The translations under genes and the position numbers were made by a program. This document shows, in pieces, positions 1 to 8,598 of a stretch of DNA of 64,000 nt. Positions within the stretch are counted from its first letter, which is position 1; the number at the start of each line of letters is the position of its first letter. This stretch comes from Saccharothrix sp. ALI-22-I. Its GTDB lineage: Bacteria; Actinomycetota; Actinomycetes; Mycobacteriales; Pseudonocardiaceae. Where the stretch lies: NCBI RefSeq assembly GCF_001984175.1, contig NZ_MTQP01000067.1:825949-889948 (forward strand), read 5' to 3'. Below the pieces are notes generated by a model. That model saw only the letters and a program-made list of their open reading frames with translations. It did not search any database and had not been told where the DNA came from.

Positions 1-926
1 TCGCCGACAACGGCCTGGTCAAGATCACCGACTTCGGCATCTCCCGGGCCAGCGACGATGTCACGGTCACCAAGACCGGCCTGATCGCGGGCACGCCCGC
101 CTACTTGGCGCCGGAGATCGCCCGCGGCCAGGACCCGTCGGCCGCCTCGGACGTGTTCTCGCTCGGCTCGACGCTCTACGCGGCGGTCGAGGGCGAGCCG
201 CCGTTCGGGCTGTCGGAGAACACCCTGGGCGTGCTGCACGCCGTCGCGGCGGGCCGGATCAACCCGCCGACCGTCGACCACCCGTTGACCGACGTGCTGA
301 TGCGGTTCCTCAGCTACAACCCGGCCGACCGGCCGACCATGGCGCAGGCCCGCGACCTGCTCAGCGCGGTCGCGCACGGCCGCAACCCGACCCTTACCGG
401 TCTGCTGCCGGCCAGCTCGCCGGGCTTCCCGCCGGTGATGGCCCCCGGTGCCGGCGCCACGACCATCCTGGACTCCGACCGCACCCGCGTGGTGCGGCCC
501 GGTCCGCGCACGACGGGTCCGCGCACGACGAGCGGCAGCGCGCCGGTCGTCGCGCCGCCGCCGACGTCGAACAACAACCGGCCGCTGGTGATCGCCGCCG
601 TGGTGCTGGGCGCGGTGCTGCTGTTCGGCTTCCTGCTGGTCTGGTTGGACGTGTTCGGCGAGAAGAACCCGACCACGCCGATCGTGACCGAGTCGAGTTC
701 TTCGACGGTCGTGCCGACCACCACGACCACGCCGTCTGTGTTGATAACCACAGCCGTGGTGCCGACGACGACCGAAGAGCCGGAACCGACCACCACCACG
801 ACCACTACGACCACCACGACGACGACCACCACGACGACGCCACCGCCTTCGACGACGACGCCATCGACCACTACGACGACGCCCACGACCACTACGACGA
901 CCTCCGTGCCCACCGTGAATCCGTGA
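1..926 (+). CDS. Ser/Thr protein kinase, membrane-anchored (5' end outside window)
   Basis: C-terminal part of a PknB-type Ser/Thr kinase; the reading frame is open from base 3, so the start lies upstream. The visible part begins just before the DFG motif (ITDFGISRA), followed by the activation segment and the GTPAYLAPE motif. A juxtamembrane linker leads to one membrane helix (VIAAVVLGAVLLFGFLLVW). The outer part is almost only Thr/Pro/Ser, including a long poly-Thr run, with no folded sensor domain visible. The next downstream gene is another kinase on the same strand, 109 bp away. The poly-Thr tail looks like a wall-spanning spacer; that is inference. Confidence 0.93.
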   Translation, partial: ADNGLVKITDFGISRASDDVTVTKTGLIAGTPAYLAPEIARGQDPSAASDVFSLGSTLYAAVEGEPPFGLSENTLGVLHAVAAGRINPPTVDHPLTDVLMRFLSYNPADRPTMAQARDLLSAVAHGRNPTLTGLLPASSPGFPPVMAPGAGATTILDSDRTRVVRPGPRTTGPRTTSGSAPVVAPPPTSNNNRPLVIAAVVLGAVLLFGFLLVWLDVFGEKNPTTPIVTESSSSTVVPTTTTTPSVLITTAVVPTTTEEPEPTTTTTTTTTTTTTTTTTPPPSTTTPSTTTTTPTTTTTTSVPTVNP

Positions 927-1035
927 CCTCGTTAAGGTGGGGGCCGAACCCGTTCGGGTGACGCAACGTTCTTGTCCTGGTGGCGTGTTGTCGTGCGCCA
1001 CTGAATGAACCCTTAGCAGCTACTGGGAGCACGCC

Positions 1036-2655
1036 GTGAGCGACGATGGCCGCCTGGTTGCCGGCCGCTACCGACTTGGCCAGCGGATCGGCAGCGGTGC
1101 GATGGGCATCGTCTGGCAGGCGCACGACGAGCGACTGCACCGGACTGTCGCCGTCAAGCAGCTGTTGCTCCAGCCGGGCCTGGCGGAAGCCGACACCGAC
1201 GAGGCGAAGCGCCGCGCGATGCGCGAGGGCCGGATCGCGGCCCGCCTCCAGCACCCGCACGCGATCGCGGTGTACGACGTGGCCGAGGACGACGGCCAGC
1301 CGTGGCTGGTGATGGAGTACCTGCCGTCCAAGAGCCTGTCCACGGCCCTCTCGGAGCGCGGCACGCTGCCGCCACGTGACGTGGCCTCGATCGGCTCGCA
1401 GGTCGCCTCGGCGCTCGCCGCCGCGCACAACGCGGGCATCGTGCACCGCGACATCAAGCCGGGCAACATCCTGCTCGGCAACGAGGGCACGGTGAAGATC
1501 ACCGACTTCGGCATCTCCCGGGCCACCGGCGACGTCACGGTCACCGCGACCGGGATGCTCGCGGGCACGCCCGCCTACCTCGCGCCCGAGGTGGCCAAGG
1601 GTTACGACCCCGGCCCGCCCTCGGACGTGTTCTCGCTGGGCTCGACGCTGTACGCGGCGATCGAGGGCGCGCCGCCGTTCGGCCTGAACGAGAACACCAT
1701 CGCGCTGCTGCACCAGGTCGCGTCGGGCAAGGTGGTGCCGCCGAAGCAGGCCGGTCCGCTGACCGCGCTGCTGATGCGCCTGCTGCGCGCCGAGCCGGAG
1801 GACCGGCCGACCATGGCCGAGGCGCGCGAGGCGTTGGCCGCGGTGGCGGCGGGACGTGCCGCGCCCGAGTTCCCGATGTCGATGCCGAAATCGCATCCGC
1901 CGTCGTGGCAGGGCGCGCCCGTGCAGGCCCCGGCGACCCGTGCGCTGAACCCGGTGACCCCGGCCACCCCGAACAACCCGCCGCACGCCGCGACCCGCGT
2001 GGCGCCCGTACCGGCCCAGGCCCAGGCTCCGGCTCCGCAGCGGCAGATGAACCACAACAACCCGCCGCCCGCTCGCCCGCTCGGGCGATCGAGACCGCTC
2101 GCCGCCAGGGGCGGACCGATCAAGAGCAAGCGGTCCGCGGCCGTCACCGCGCTCGCCATCGCGGGCGCGGCCGTCGTGGGCATCCTGCTGGCCAGCATGC
2201 TGTCCGGCGGCGACAACCTCCCGGACGACCAGGCCACCGGGCCGACCACGTCGACCACCGCGCAGGAAGCGGGTGGTGAGGCGTCGGTGACGCCGTCGAA
2301 GAAGTCGGCCAACCCGCCGTTGGTGATCACCGCCGACCCGACGCCGCAGCAGCAGGAACAGACGGTCCGGGACTACTTCAGCCTGCTCCCGGAGAACGTG
2401 GACGACGGGTTCAGCCGCCTCAGCGACAAGATGAAGGCGGCGTCCGGCGGGATCGCCGGCTACAAGAGCCGGTGGGACCAGGTGAAGTCGGTGAGCCTCG
2501 ACGAGGTGAGCCAGAACGCGGACTACGCGTACATCGTCGTGATCAGCTACCAGATGAAGGACGGCTCGCGCACCAGCGAGCGCAAGCTGGTCGGCCTGGC
2601 CTGGAAGGGCCAGAGCCTGTTCATCGACAAGGAAGACCCGCTGGGCCAGCCGTGA
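1036..2655 (+). CDS. Ser/Thr protein kinase with extracytoplasmic domain
   Basis: Complete 539-aa receptor-type kinase of the PknB family; phosphorylates cytosolic proteins on Ser/Thr in response to an outside signal. Gly-rich loop at about 18-26, catalytic Lys41 (VAVKQ), HRDIKPGN with catalytic Asp139, DFG at 157-159, and a GTPAYLAPE activation segment. A Pro/Ala-rich linker precedes one membrane helix near 370-390, then about 130 outer residues. That outer domain (YFSLLPENVDDGF... SRWDQV) resembles the one on the kinase at 5185-6591, so the two are probably paralogues sensing related signals. GTG start; protein length is normal for the family. The stop codon lies inside a duplicated 18-nt unit. 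Confidence 0.94.
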   Translation: MSDDGRLVAGRYRLGQRIGSGAMGIVWQAHDERLHRTVAVKQLLLQPGLAEADTDEAKRRAMREGRIAARLQHPHAIAVYDVAEDDGQPWLVMEYLPSKSLSTALSERGTLPPRDVASIGSQVASALAAAHNAGIVHRDIKPGNILLGNEGTVKITDFGISRATGDVTVTATGMLAGTPAYLAPEVAKGYDPGPPSDVFSLGSTLYAAIEGAPPFGLNENTIALLHQVASGKVVPPKQAGPLTALLMRLLRAEPEDRPTMAEAREALAAVAAGRAAPEFPMSMPKSHPPSWQGAPVQAPATRALNPVTPATPNNPPHAATRVAPVPAQAQAPAPQRQMNHNNPPPARPLGRSRPLAARGGPIKSKRSAAVTALAIAGAAVVGILLASMLSGGDNLPDDQATGPTTSTTAQEAGGEASVTPSKKSANPPLVITADPTPQQQEQTVRDYFSLLPENVDDGFSRLSDKMKAASGGIAGYKSRWDQVKSVSLDEVSQNADYAYIVVISYQMKDGSRTSERKLVGLAWKGQSLFIDKEDPLGQP

Positions 2656-2676
2656 CCGCTGGGCCTGCCGTGACCT
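2641..2676. repeat. two tandem 18-nt units across the kinase stop codon
   Basis: The last codons and stop of the kinase gene (2641-2658) are followed by a near copy (2659-2676; 16 of 18 bases equal), so the TGA and its context appear twice. The second copy runs into the stop codon of the convergent LysR gene. Looks like a recent slippage duplication. Confidence 0.75.
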
Positions 2677-3568
2677 AGCCGGTCGCGGACTTCAAGGCCT
2701 CCAGCAGGGTGATGACGGCGGGTGAGCCGACGCCGTCCTCGCGGATGGCGGCGCAGATGGTCCTGGTCGGCTCCGGGTGGCGCAGCTTGCGGACCACCAC
2801 GCCGGGGTGGATCACGCCGAGGCTGAGCTTGGGCACGATGGTCACGCCGAGCCCGGCCGCGACGAACCCCTGTGCGGTCGGGTAGTCGTCGGCCTCCACC
2901 ACGATGTTGGGCGCGAACCCGGCACCCGCGCAGCCGTTGAGCACGATGTCCCGGCACGGTCCGGGCGGCGCCACGGCGTCCACCCACTGCTCCTCCGCCA
3001 GGTCGGCGAGGTCGAGCACCCGTTTGCGGGTCAGCTCGTGGCCGCGCGGCAGCACGGCCAGGTACGGGTCGTCGAGCAGGTGCACGATCTGCACGCCGCG
3101 CGGCAGCTCGCTGCCCCGGTGGTGCACCACGATGGCCACGTCGGCGCGTCCCGCCGCGATCTCCACCATCGGGTCGTCCGGCTCGGTCAGCTTGAGGTCC
3201 AACTGCACGTCGGCGTGCTTGGCCCGGAACAGGGCCACGGCCGGCGGCACGAGCGCCGCGCCCGCGGTGGCGAAGTAGCGCACCCGCAGCCGCCCGGTGC
3301 GGCCCGCGCGCAGGTCGGCGAGCGCCGCCTCGGCCTCGACCAGCCGGTCGGTGATGTGCGCGGCGTGCTCGGTGAGCAGCCGGCCCGCCACCGTCGGCCG
3401 CACGCCCCGCCCGACCCGGTCCAGCAGCGGCAGGCCCGCCTGCTTCTCCAAGGCCGAGACCTGCTGGCTGACGGCCGAGGGCGTGTACCCGAGGTTCACC
3501 GCGGCCGCGGTGATGGAGCCGGTGGTCACCACGGCCCGGAGCACCTGCATGCGTCGCACGTCCAACAT
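2675..3568 (-). CDS. LysR-family transcriptional regulator
   Basis: 297-aa LysR-type regulator. Winged helix-turn-helix at about residues 4-63 (RRMQVLRAVVTTGSITAAA..., then SAVSQQVSALEKQAG), a linker helix, and a two-lobed substrate-binding domain at about 90-295. ATG start, full family length. It is divergent from an EamA-type exporter gene (3650) with 81 bp between the starts, the usual layout of a LysR protein that controls its neighbour in response to a small molecule. A CTGC-N11-GCAG dyad lies between them. Effector unknown. Confidence 0.93.
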   Translation of the reverse strand: MLDVRRMQVLRAVVTTGSITAAAVNLGYTPSAVSQQVSALEKQAGLPLLDRVGRGVRPTVAGRLLTEHAAHITDRLVEAEAALADLRAGRTGRLRVRYFATAGAALVPPAVALFRAKHADVQLDLKLTEPDDPMVEIAAGRADVAIVVHHRGSELPRGVQIVHLLDDPYLAVLPRGHELTRKRVLDLADLAEEQWVDAVAPPGPCRDIVLNGCAGAGFAPNIVVEADDYPTAQGFVAAGLGVTIVPKLSLGVIHPGVVVRKLRHPEPTRTICAAIREDGVGSPAVITLLEALKSATG

Positions 3569-3585
3569 GCCGTCACCGTACAGCT

Positions 3586-3604
3586 CTGCTTAAGTATCTT
3601 GCAG
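3586..3604. promoter_or_regulatory. candidate LysR-type operator (CTGC-N11-GCAG)
   Basis: Inverted tetranucleotides CTGC and GCAG separated by exactly 11 bp, in the 81-bp gap between the divergent LysR and EamA genes. LysR regulators usually bind T-N11-A sites with such dyad symmetry. A short motif, so chance occurrence is possible. Confidence 0.45.
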
Positions 3605-3649
3605 TTCTATTCACTTGTCCTGATGCTTCGCAGCACGCAAGGTGGACTC

Positions 3650-4567
3650 GTGAACAAGCCTGGCACGCTGATCAGGATGGGTGTCCTGGCCCTGCTCTGG
3701 GGGTCCAGCTTCCTGTGGATCAAGATCGCCCTGACCGGCCTCTCGCCGGTCCAGATCACGCTCACCCGCACCACGCTCGGCGCGCTGGTGCTGGTCGCGC
3801 TGGTCTACTGGAGCAAGCAGCGGCTGCCCCGCGACAAGGCGTCCTGGCTGCACCTGGGCCTGGCCGCGTTCTTCGGCGCCGCGCTCCCGTTCGCGCTGTT
3901 CGCGCTGGGTGAGCAGACCGTGGACTCCGGTGTCGCGGGCGTGCTCAACTCCACCACGCCGCTGTGGGCGCTGGGCATCGGTCTGGTCCTGGGCACCGAG
4001 CGGCAGCGGAACCCGGCGCGGATCGTGGGCCTGGTCCTCGGCTTCGCGGGCGTGCTGCTCATCTTCGCGCCCTGGCAGCAGGCCGGTCTGGCCAGTTGGG
4101 GCGCGCTCGCCTGCCTGGCCGCCGCGGCGTCGTACGCGGTCAGCTACACCTACATCGGCCGCATGGTGTCCGGGCGCGGCCTCACCCCGATGCAGATCTC
4201 CTCGACCCAACTGGTGGCCGCGGCGGGCATGACGGCGGTGGCGGTGCCGATCGCCGGGTCGCAGCCGGTGCACCTGTCCTGGCCGCCGCTGGTGGCCGTG
4301 GCGATCCTGGGCGTGTTCGGGACGGGCGTCGCGTTCGTGCTGAACTACCGCATCCTGGAGGACGAGGGCGCGACCAGCGCCACGACGGTCGGCTACCTGC
4401 TGCCCGTGGTTTCGGTATCGCTGGGCGCACTGTTCCTCGGTGAGGCGCTCAACCTCCGCATCGTCATCGGCATGGTGGTGGTGCTCGTCGGCGTCGCGCT
4501 GACCCGCAAGCAGCCCGCGACGGCGTTCGTGCCGGTGGCCGCGGTACCGGTGACTACGCTCAAGTGA
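3650..4567 (+). CDS. EamA/DMT-family transporter
   Basis: About 305-aa integral membrane protein of the drug/metabolite transporter superfamily with two EamA repeats and roughly ten hydrophobic helices (GVLALLWGSSFLWIKIAL at the N-terminus; VVVLVGVAL at the end). Such proteins usually export amino acids or small metabolites. The frame is open far upstream, but that part is antisense to lysR. The GTG at 3650 has AAGGTGG five bases upstream and gives the usual EamA N-terminus; an in-frame ATG at 3623 lacks a ribosome site. Likely regulated by the divergent LysR protein. Confidence 0.9.
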   Translation: MNKPGTLIRMGVLALLWGSSFLWIKIALTGLSPVQITLTRTTLGALVLVALVYWSKQRLPRDKASWLHLGLAAFFGAALPFALFALGEQTVDSGVAGVLNSTTPLWALGIGLVLGTERQRNPARIVGLVLGFAGVLLIFAPWQQAGLASWGALACLAAAASYAVSYTYIGRMVSGRGLTPMQISSTQLVAAAGMTAVAVPIAGSQPVHLSWPPLVAVAILGVFGTGVAFVLNYRILEDEGATSATTVGYLLPVVSVSLGALFLGEALNLRIVIGMVVVLVGVALTRKQPATAFVPVAAVPVTTLK

Positions 4568-4632
4568 CCAGGCATAACGCACTGTTACTCACCGGTACGG
4601 CCAAGTGAGACAGCGGTCGTGGGCAAACGGGT

Positions 4633-4652
4633 GGTCTTGAGACCCAGGTCTC
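4633..4652. promoter_or_regulatory. two overlapping perfect palindromes upstream of ssgB
   Basis: GGTCT-TG-AGACC (4633-4644) overlaps GAGACC-CA-GGTCTC (4639-4652), about 100 bp before the ssgB-like start in the 183-bp gap after the transporter gene. Could be an operator for one or two dimers; no known regulator is assigned. Confidence 0.4.
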
Positions 4653-4750
4653 CCCCGATCGCGTGGTGTTCAGGCGAACCCCGTCCCGATTCGCCCTCTC
4701 GGACGTCTCCTCACATGAGAGGGACGATTCTGGAAGGGAACCCACGAGCC

Positions 4751-5161
4751 ATGAGCAACGAGAGCATCACCATCACGACGACGTTCCACCTCCTCGTCCC
4801 GGGCGTGGCCCCGGCGCCGGTGGAGGCCGAGCTCCACTACGAGCCGGAGGACCCGTACGCGGTCGCCGTCCTGTTCCACACCGGGCAGGGCAAGGTCGAG
4901 TGGATCTTCGCCCGGGACCTGCTGGCCGACGGCCTGCTGACCCCGTCCGGCGAGGGCGACATCCTGGTCCGGCCGGCCGCCGACGACCCGGAGCGGGTCC
5001 TGCTGGAGCTGAACGCCCCGACGGGCTTCGCGATCCTGTCCGCCGACGCCGAGTACATCGCCGAATTCCTGGACCTCACCTACGACGTGGTCCAGCCCGG
5101 CGAGGAGGACTTGTGGATCGACTTCGACCGCGAGCTGGCCAAGTTGGTCTCGACCAACTGA
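4751..5161 (+). CDS. ssgB: SsgA-like protein, probable SsgB
   Basis: 136-aa SsgA-like (SALP) protein, found only in morphologically complex actinomycetes. In Streptomyces SsgB helps place FtsZ rings at sporulation septa. Family features seen: DPYAV, FHTGQGKVEWIFARDLLADGL, a GEGDILVRP strand and the acidic C-terminal half. Length matches the family (about 135 aa). ATG start preceded by a GGAAGGG ribosome site; the frame extends upstream without similarity. It lies alone between an exporter and a kinase gene. I assign ssgB rather than another SALP because single-SALP actinomycetes usually keep SsgB; moderately sure. Confidence 0.88.
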   Translation: MSNESITITTTFHLLVPGVAPAPVEAELHYEPEDPYAVAVLFHTGQGKVEWIFARDLLADGLLTPSGEGDILVRPAADDPERVLLELNAPTGFAILSADAEYIAEFLDLTYDVVQPGEEDLWIDFDRELAKLVSTN

Positions 5162-5184
5162 CCTCATCGCCTAACCTCCAGGGC

Positions 5185-6591
5185 GTGACGGAGTCCGGGG
5201 GGACGGTAGGCGGTCGGTACGCGCTGGTCGAGCGGATCGGCAGCGGCGCCATGGGCGTCGTCTGGCGGGCGCGGGACGAGCTGCTCGACCGCGAGGTGGC
5301 GGTGAAGCAGCTGCGCGGGCCGGAGCTGTCCGCCGAGGAGGCGGAGGTGGCCGGGGCACGGGCGATGCGCGAGGCGCGCAACGCCGCACGGCTCCAGCAC
5401 CCCAACGCCGTCGCGGTCTTCGACGTGGTGGTGGAGAACGACCGGCCGTGGCTGGTCATGGAGTACCTGCCCTCGCACAGCCTGGCCGGGCTGCTGGGCG
5501 AACGGGGCAGGCTGAGCCCGGCCGAGACGGCCCGGATCGGCGGTCAGGTCGCGGCCGCGCTGGCTGCGGCGCACGCGGCGGGCATCGTGCACCGGGACGT
5601 GAAGCCGTCCAACGTGCTCATCGGCCACGACGGCACGGTGAAGCTCACCGATTTCGGCATCTCCCGGGCCGCGGGCGACGGCACGCTCACCGGCAGCGGC
5701 ATGATCACCGGCACCCCGGCGTACCTGGCGCCCGAGGTGGCGCGCGGCGAGCAGCCGGACACGGCTTCCGACGTGTTCTCCCTGGGGGCGACGCTGTACG
5801 CGGCGACCGAGGGTCAGGCGCCGTACGGGGCGAGCGACAACAGCTTCGGCCTGCTCTACCGGGCCGCGGCGGGCCGGATCGAGCCGCCCACCGGATCGGG
5901 TGAGCTCACCGGACTGCTGACCAGGATGCTCGACATCGACCCCGAAGTCCGTCCGACCGCGGCGCAGGCCGTGGAGTTGCTGGCCAAGCCGCCTGTCGAG
6001 GTGGTGGCGAAGCCGTCCGTCGAGGTGGTGGCGAAGCCGTCCGTCGAGGTGGTGGCGAAGCCGTCCGTCGAGGTGGTGGCGAAGCCGTCCGTCGAGGTGG
6101 TGGCGAAGCCGTCCGTCGAGCGCAAGCGGCGCCGATGGCTGGTGCCCGTGCTCATGGCGGCCGTGTTCCTACTCGTCTCCGGTGTCGCCGCCGCCGTGTT
6201 CCTGCTGCCGGAACTCAACCTGAGCCGGTACCTGGGTCAGGACGTCGACGCCGCCCACACGCATGTGGCCACGCCCTCGTACACGGCCGACGACGCCATG
6301 GCGCTGGTGCGCTCCCACTACGAACTGCTGCCGGAGAACGTGGAGGTCGCCTACGAGAACCTGGCGACCTCGTACCGCCAGGCGTTCCCCGAGTACCAGG
6401 AGTTCTGGGGGCAGTACGACGACGTCCGCGCCGACCAGTTCGAGGCCGTGGAGGCCCACCCGAGAAGGTTCATCGTCCAGGCACGGGTGACGTTCCTGCA
6501 GGGCCCGTCCGAGGTGGCCGGGGTCTACCAGCTCGTGGTCGAGGCCGGCGACGGCCGGCTGCGGATCACCGAGTCCAGGGCGTTGCCCTAG
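5185..6591 (+). CDS. Ser/Thr protein kinase with VEVVAKPS repeats in the linker
   Basis: 468-aa membrane Ser/Thr kinase. GTG start chosen where kinase similarity begins (TVGGRYALVERIGSGAMG); the frame runs on upstream through ssgB without meaning. Catalytic Lys41, HRDVKPSN with Asp138, DFG at 156-158, GTPAYLAPE. After the kinase domain comes a linker of five perfect VEVVAKPS units, a basic patch, a membrane helix (VPVLMAAVFLLVSGVAAAVFLL) and a roughly 100-residue outer domain with HYELLPENVEVAYENL, similar to the end of the kinase at 1036-2655. It starts 24 bp after ssgB on the same strand, so co-transcription is likely. Confidence 0.93.
   Translation: MTESGGTVGGRYALVERIGSGAMGVVWRARDELLDREVAVKQLRGPELSAEEAEVAGARAMREARNAARLQHPNAVAVFDVVVENDRPWLVMEYLPSHSLAGLLGERGRLSPAETARIGGQVAAALAAAHAAGIVHRDVKPSNVLIGHDGTVKLTDFGISRAAGDGTLTGSGMITGTPAYLAPEVARGEQPDTASDVFSLGATLYAATEGQAPYGASDNSFGLLYRAAAGRIEPPTGSGELTGLLTRMLDIDPEVRPTAAQAVELLAKPPVEVVAKPSVEVVAKPSVEVVAKPSVEVVAKPSVEVVAKPSVERKRRRWLVPVLMAAVFLLVSGVAAAVFLLPELNLSRYLGQDVDAAHTHVATPSYTADDAMALVRSHYELLPENVEVAYENLATSYRQAFPEYQEFWGQYDDVRADQFEAVEAHPRRFIVQARVTFLQGPSEVAGVYQLVVEAGDGRLRITESRALP
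5995..6114 (+). repeat. five 24-bp tandem repeats inside the kinase gene
   Basis: Five identical 24-bp units coding VEVVAKPS, followed by a partial unit (VE). The identity at DNA level points to recent expansion by slippage or unequal exchange. The units form a Val/Lys/Pro linker between kinase and membrane helix; linker length probably varies between strains. Confidence 0.95.
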
Positions 6592-6605
6592 GCGCGCGGC
6601 CCGGC

Positions 6606-7256
6606 TCAGACGAGCCTTCGGTCCGAGGCCCAGCGCGACAGCTCGTACCGGTTGGACAGCTGCGTCTTGCGCAGCACGCTCGACACGTGGGTCTCGACCG
6701 TCTTCACCGAGATGAACAGCTCCGACGCGATCTCCTTGTACGCGTAACCGCGCGCCAGCAGCCGCAGCACGTCCCGCTCACGCGGGGTCAGCAGGTCCAG
6801 TTCCGGATCACTGATCGGCGCCGCGCCGGGCCGGTCGGCGAACGCGTCCAGCACGAACCCGGCCAGCCGCGGACTGAACACCGCGTCGCCCTCCGAGACC
6901 CGCACCACCGCGGCCACCAACTCCTGACTGGAGATGGTCTTCGTCACGTACCCCCGCGCACCGGCGCGGATGACCGCGATGACGTCCTCGGCCGCGTCGG
7001 ACACCGACAGCGCCAGGAACACCACCTCGGGCAGCGCCGTGCGGACCTGCCGCAGCACCTCCGCGCCGCCGCCGTCGGGCATGTGCACGTCGAGCAGCAC
7101 CACGTCCGGGCGGTGGTGGCCGATACCCGCGACCGCCTCACCGACCGAACCGGCCTCGCCGACCACCTCGACCCGGTCGGTGATCGAGTCCAGCTCGGCT
7201 CGCACCCCGGCGCGGAACAACGCGTGGTCGTCCACCAGGAACACCCGAACGGTCAT
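6606..7256 (-). CDS. NarL/LuxR-family response regulator
   Basis: 216-aa response regulator: receiver domain at about 1-120 with acidic pocket D9/D10, phospho-acceptor Asp56 (VVLLDVHMP) and YVTK switch Lys, then a LuxR-type HTH at about 150-210 (LTPRERDVLRLLARGYAYKEIASEL). The ATG overlaps the stop of the sensor kinase gene (7253) by 4 bp, so the two are translationally coupled. Likely targets include the divergent PspC gene at 8599; this is inferred from context. Confidence 0.95.
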   Translation of the reverse strand: MTVRVFLVDDHALFRAGVRAELDSITDRVEVVGEAGSVGEAVAGIGHHRPDVVLLDVHMPDGGGAEVLRQVRTALPEVVFLALSVSDAAEDVIAVIRAGARGYVTKTISSQELVAAVVRVSEGDAVFSPRLAGFVLDAFADRPGAAPISDPELDLLTPRERDVLRLLARGYAYKEIASELFISVKTVETHVSSVLRKTQLSNRYELSRWASDRRLV

Positions 7257-8488
7257 GTCCTGGCCCCCGTCTCTCGCTTGTCTGCGGTCTTCCTCGGCAT
7301 CATCAGCTGCACCTCGGTGCCCTCACCCAGCTTGGTGCGGATCCGGACTTCACCGCCGTGCCGGTCCATCCTGCCCCCGATCGAGTCGGCGAGGCCATGC
7401 CGGTCCTCCGGGATCACCTTCGGGTCGAAGCCCTTGCCCCGGTCGCGCACGAACACCGTCACCCGTTCGGGCTCCACCTCGCCGTAGACGCTGAGTTCGG
7501 CGACGCCCGCGTGCTTGGCCGCGTTGACCATCGCCTCACGGGCCGCCTGCACCAGCGCGTACAGGTTCGGGTCCAGCTCGCAGTCGCCGACCACGACCTG
7601 CTGCACGGCCAGCGCGAAGCTGTCCTCCACCTCACCGGCCGCCTTGGCGATCGCCGCGGACATCGTCGTCGGCTCGCTGTTCTCCTCCACGATCCGCCCG
7701 TACAGCCACTCCCGCAGCTGCCGTTCCTGACCGCGGGCCAGGCGCTTGACCTCGCGCGGCTGCTCGGCCTGCTTCTGGATCAGGGCGAGGGTCTGGAGCA
7801 CGGAGTCGTGCAGGTGGGCGGCGATCTCGGCGCGTTCCTCGGTGCGGATGCGGACCCGGCGCTCCTCGCCCAGGTCGTTGATCAGCTTGATCCACAGCGG
7901 CACGGTGAGCACCGCGACACCGCCCAGCGTGGCGACCACGGCCAGCAGCGCGAACCGGAGCTGGTCGATGCCGTAGCTGTTGACCAGCAGCACGGCGATG
8001 CCGATGGCGACCAGGGCTACACCGGCCAGCACGCGCACGAGCCCGCTGCGGCCGGCGCCGAGGACGCCGAACTTCGCACCGTCCCGCCAGCGGCGGCGCT
8101 GCGCTTCGTCCGCCTCGCGCCAGACCACGGCCGCGCCCACCAGGGCCACCGCGAGTGGTCCGGCGATCCAGCCGCTCACCGGGCCGGAGACCAGACCGGC
8201 CAGCACGGCCGCGGCGATGCCCAGGGCGACCAGGCCCAACGCCTGCTGCCGTTCCCTCGGGTTCGTCGGCTGTTCCGGTTCGCTGGCCGGGCGTTGCGGC
8301 ACGAACAGCCACAGCAGGCCGTACGCGATCACGCCGACGCCGCTGAGCGCGGTCAACGCGGCGAACGCCGCCCGCACCCAGAACACCTCGATGCCGAGGT
8401 GATCGGCGACACCGCCGGCCACGCCCGCGACCACCCGACCCGTCCGCCTGCGGCGCACCGGCTCGACGGCCTTCGTCTCCACACTCAC
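7253..8488 (-). CDS. PspC-domain sensor histidine kinase
   Basis: 411-aa sensor kinase. N-terminal PspC domain (about 14-65: RRTGRVVAGVAGGVADHLGI) with its hydrophobic helix, further membrane segments near 83-125 and 150-200, a HisKA_3 dimerisation helix with phospho-acceptor His in HLHDSVLQ (His227), and a HATPase_c domain at the C-terminus (NAAKHAG, DRGKGFD, HGLADSI, GEGTEV). The PspC domain suggests sensing of membrane stress. Operon with the regulator at 6606; divergent from another PspC-domain gene 110 bp away. GTG/ATG choice follows the PspC N-terminus. Confidence 0.94.
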   Translation of the reverse strand: MSVETKAVEPVRRRRTGRVVAGVAGGVADHLGIEVFWVRAAFAALTALSGVGVIAYGLLWLFVPQRPASEPEQPTNPRERQQALGLVALGIAAAVLAGLVSGPVSGWIAGPLAVALVGAAVVWREADEAQRRRWRDGAKFGVLGAGRSGLVRVLAGVALVAIGIAVLLVNSYGIDQLRFALLAVVATLGGVAVLTVPLWIKLINDLGEERRVRIRTEERAEIAAHLHDSVLQTLALIQKQAEQPREVKRLARGQERQLREWLYGRIVEENSEPTTMSAAIAKAAGEVEDSFALAVQQVVVGDCELDPNLYALVQAAREAMVNAAKHAGVAELSVYGEVEPERVTVFVRDRGKGFDPKVIPEDRHGLADSIGGRMDRHGGEVRIRTKLGEGTEVQLMMPRKTADKRETGART

Positions 8489-8598
8489 CTCTCGATGGTC
8501 ACACGCGCGTGGGGGCAGGTCATCAGGGTTCCACCCGAGGCTCGGTTCAGGGTGGGTCCCCGATGTGCTCTCGACGCGGCTTGAGCAAGCTAGTCGTC

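Noticed and set aside
314..913. Val-rich minus-strand frame
   Set aside because: Reverse reading of the Thr/Pro-rich tail of the first kinase.
2777..3600. Long frame upstream of the EamA gene
   Set aside because: It is antisense to the lysR gene with composition typical of a GC-rich shadow; the transporter similarity starts at about 3650.
5856..6218. TSTDGFAT repeat protein on the minus strand
   Set aside because: Mirror of the VEVVAKPS repeats in the kinase gene.
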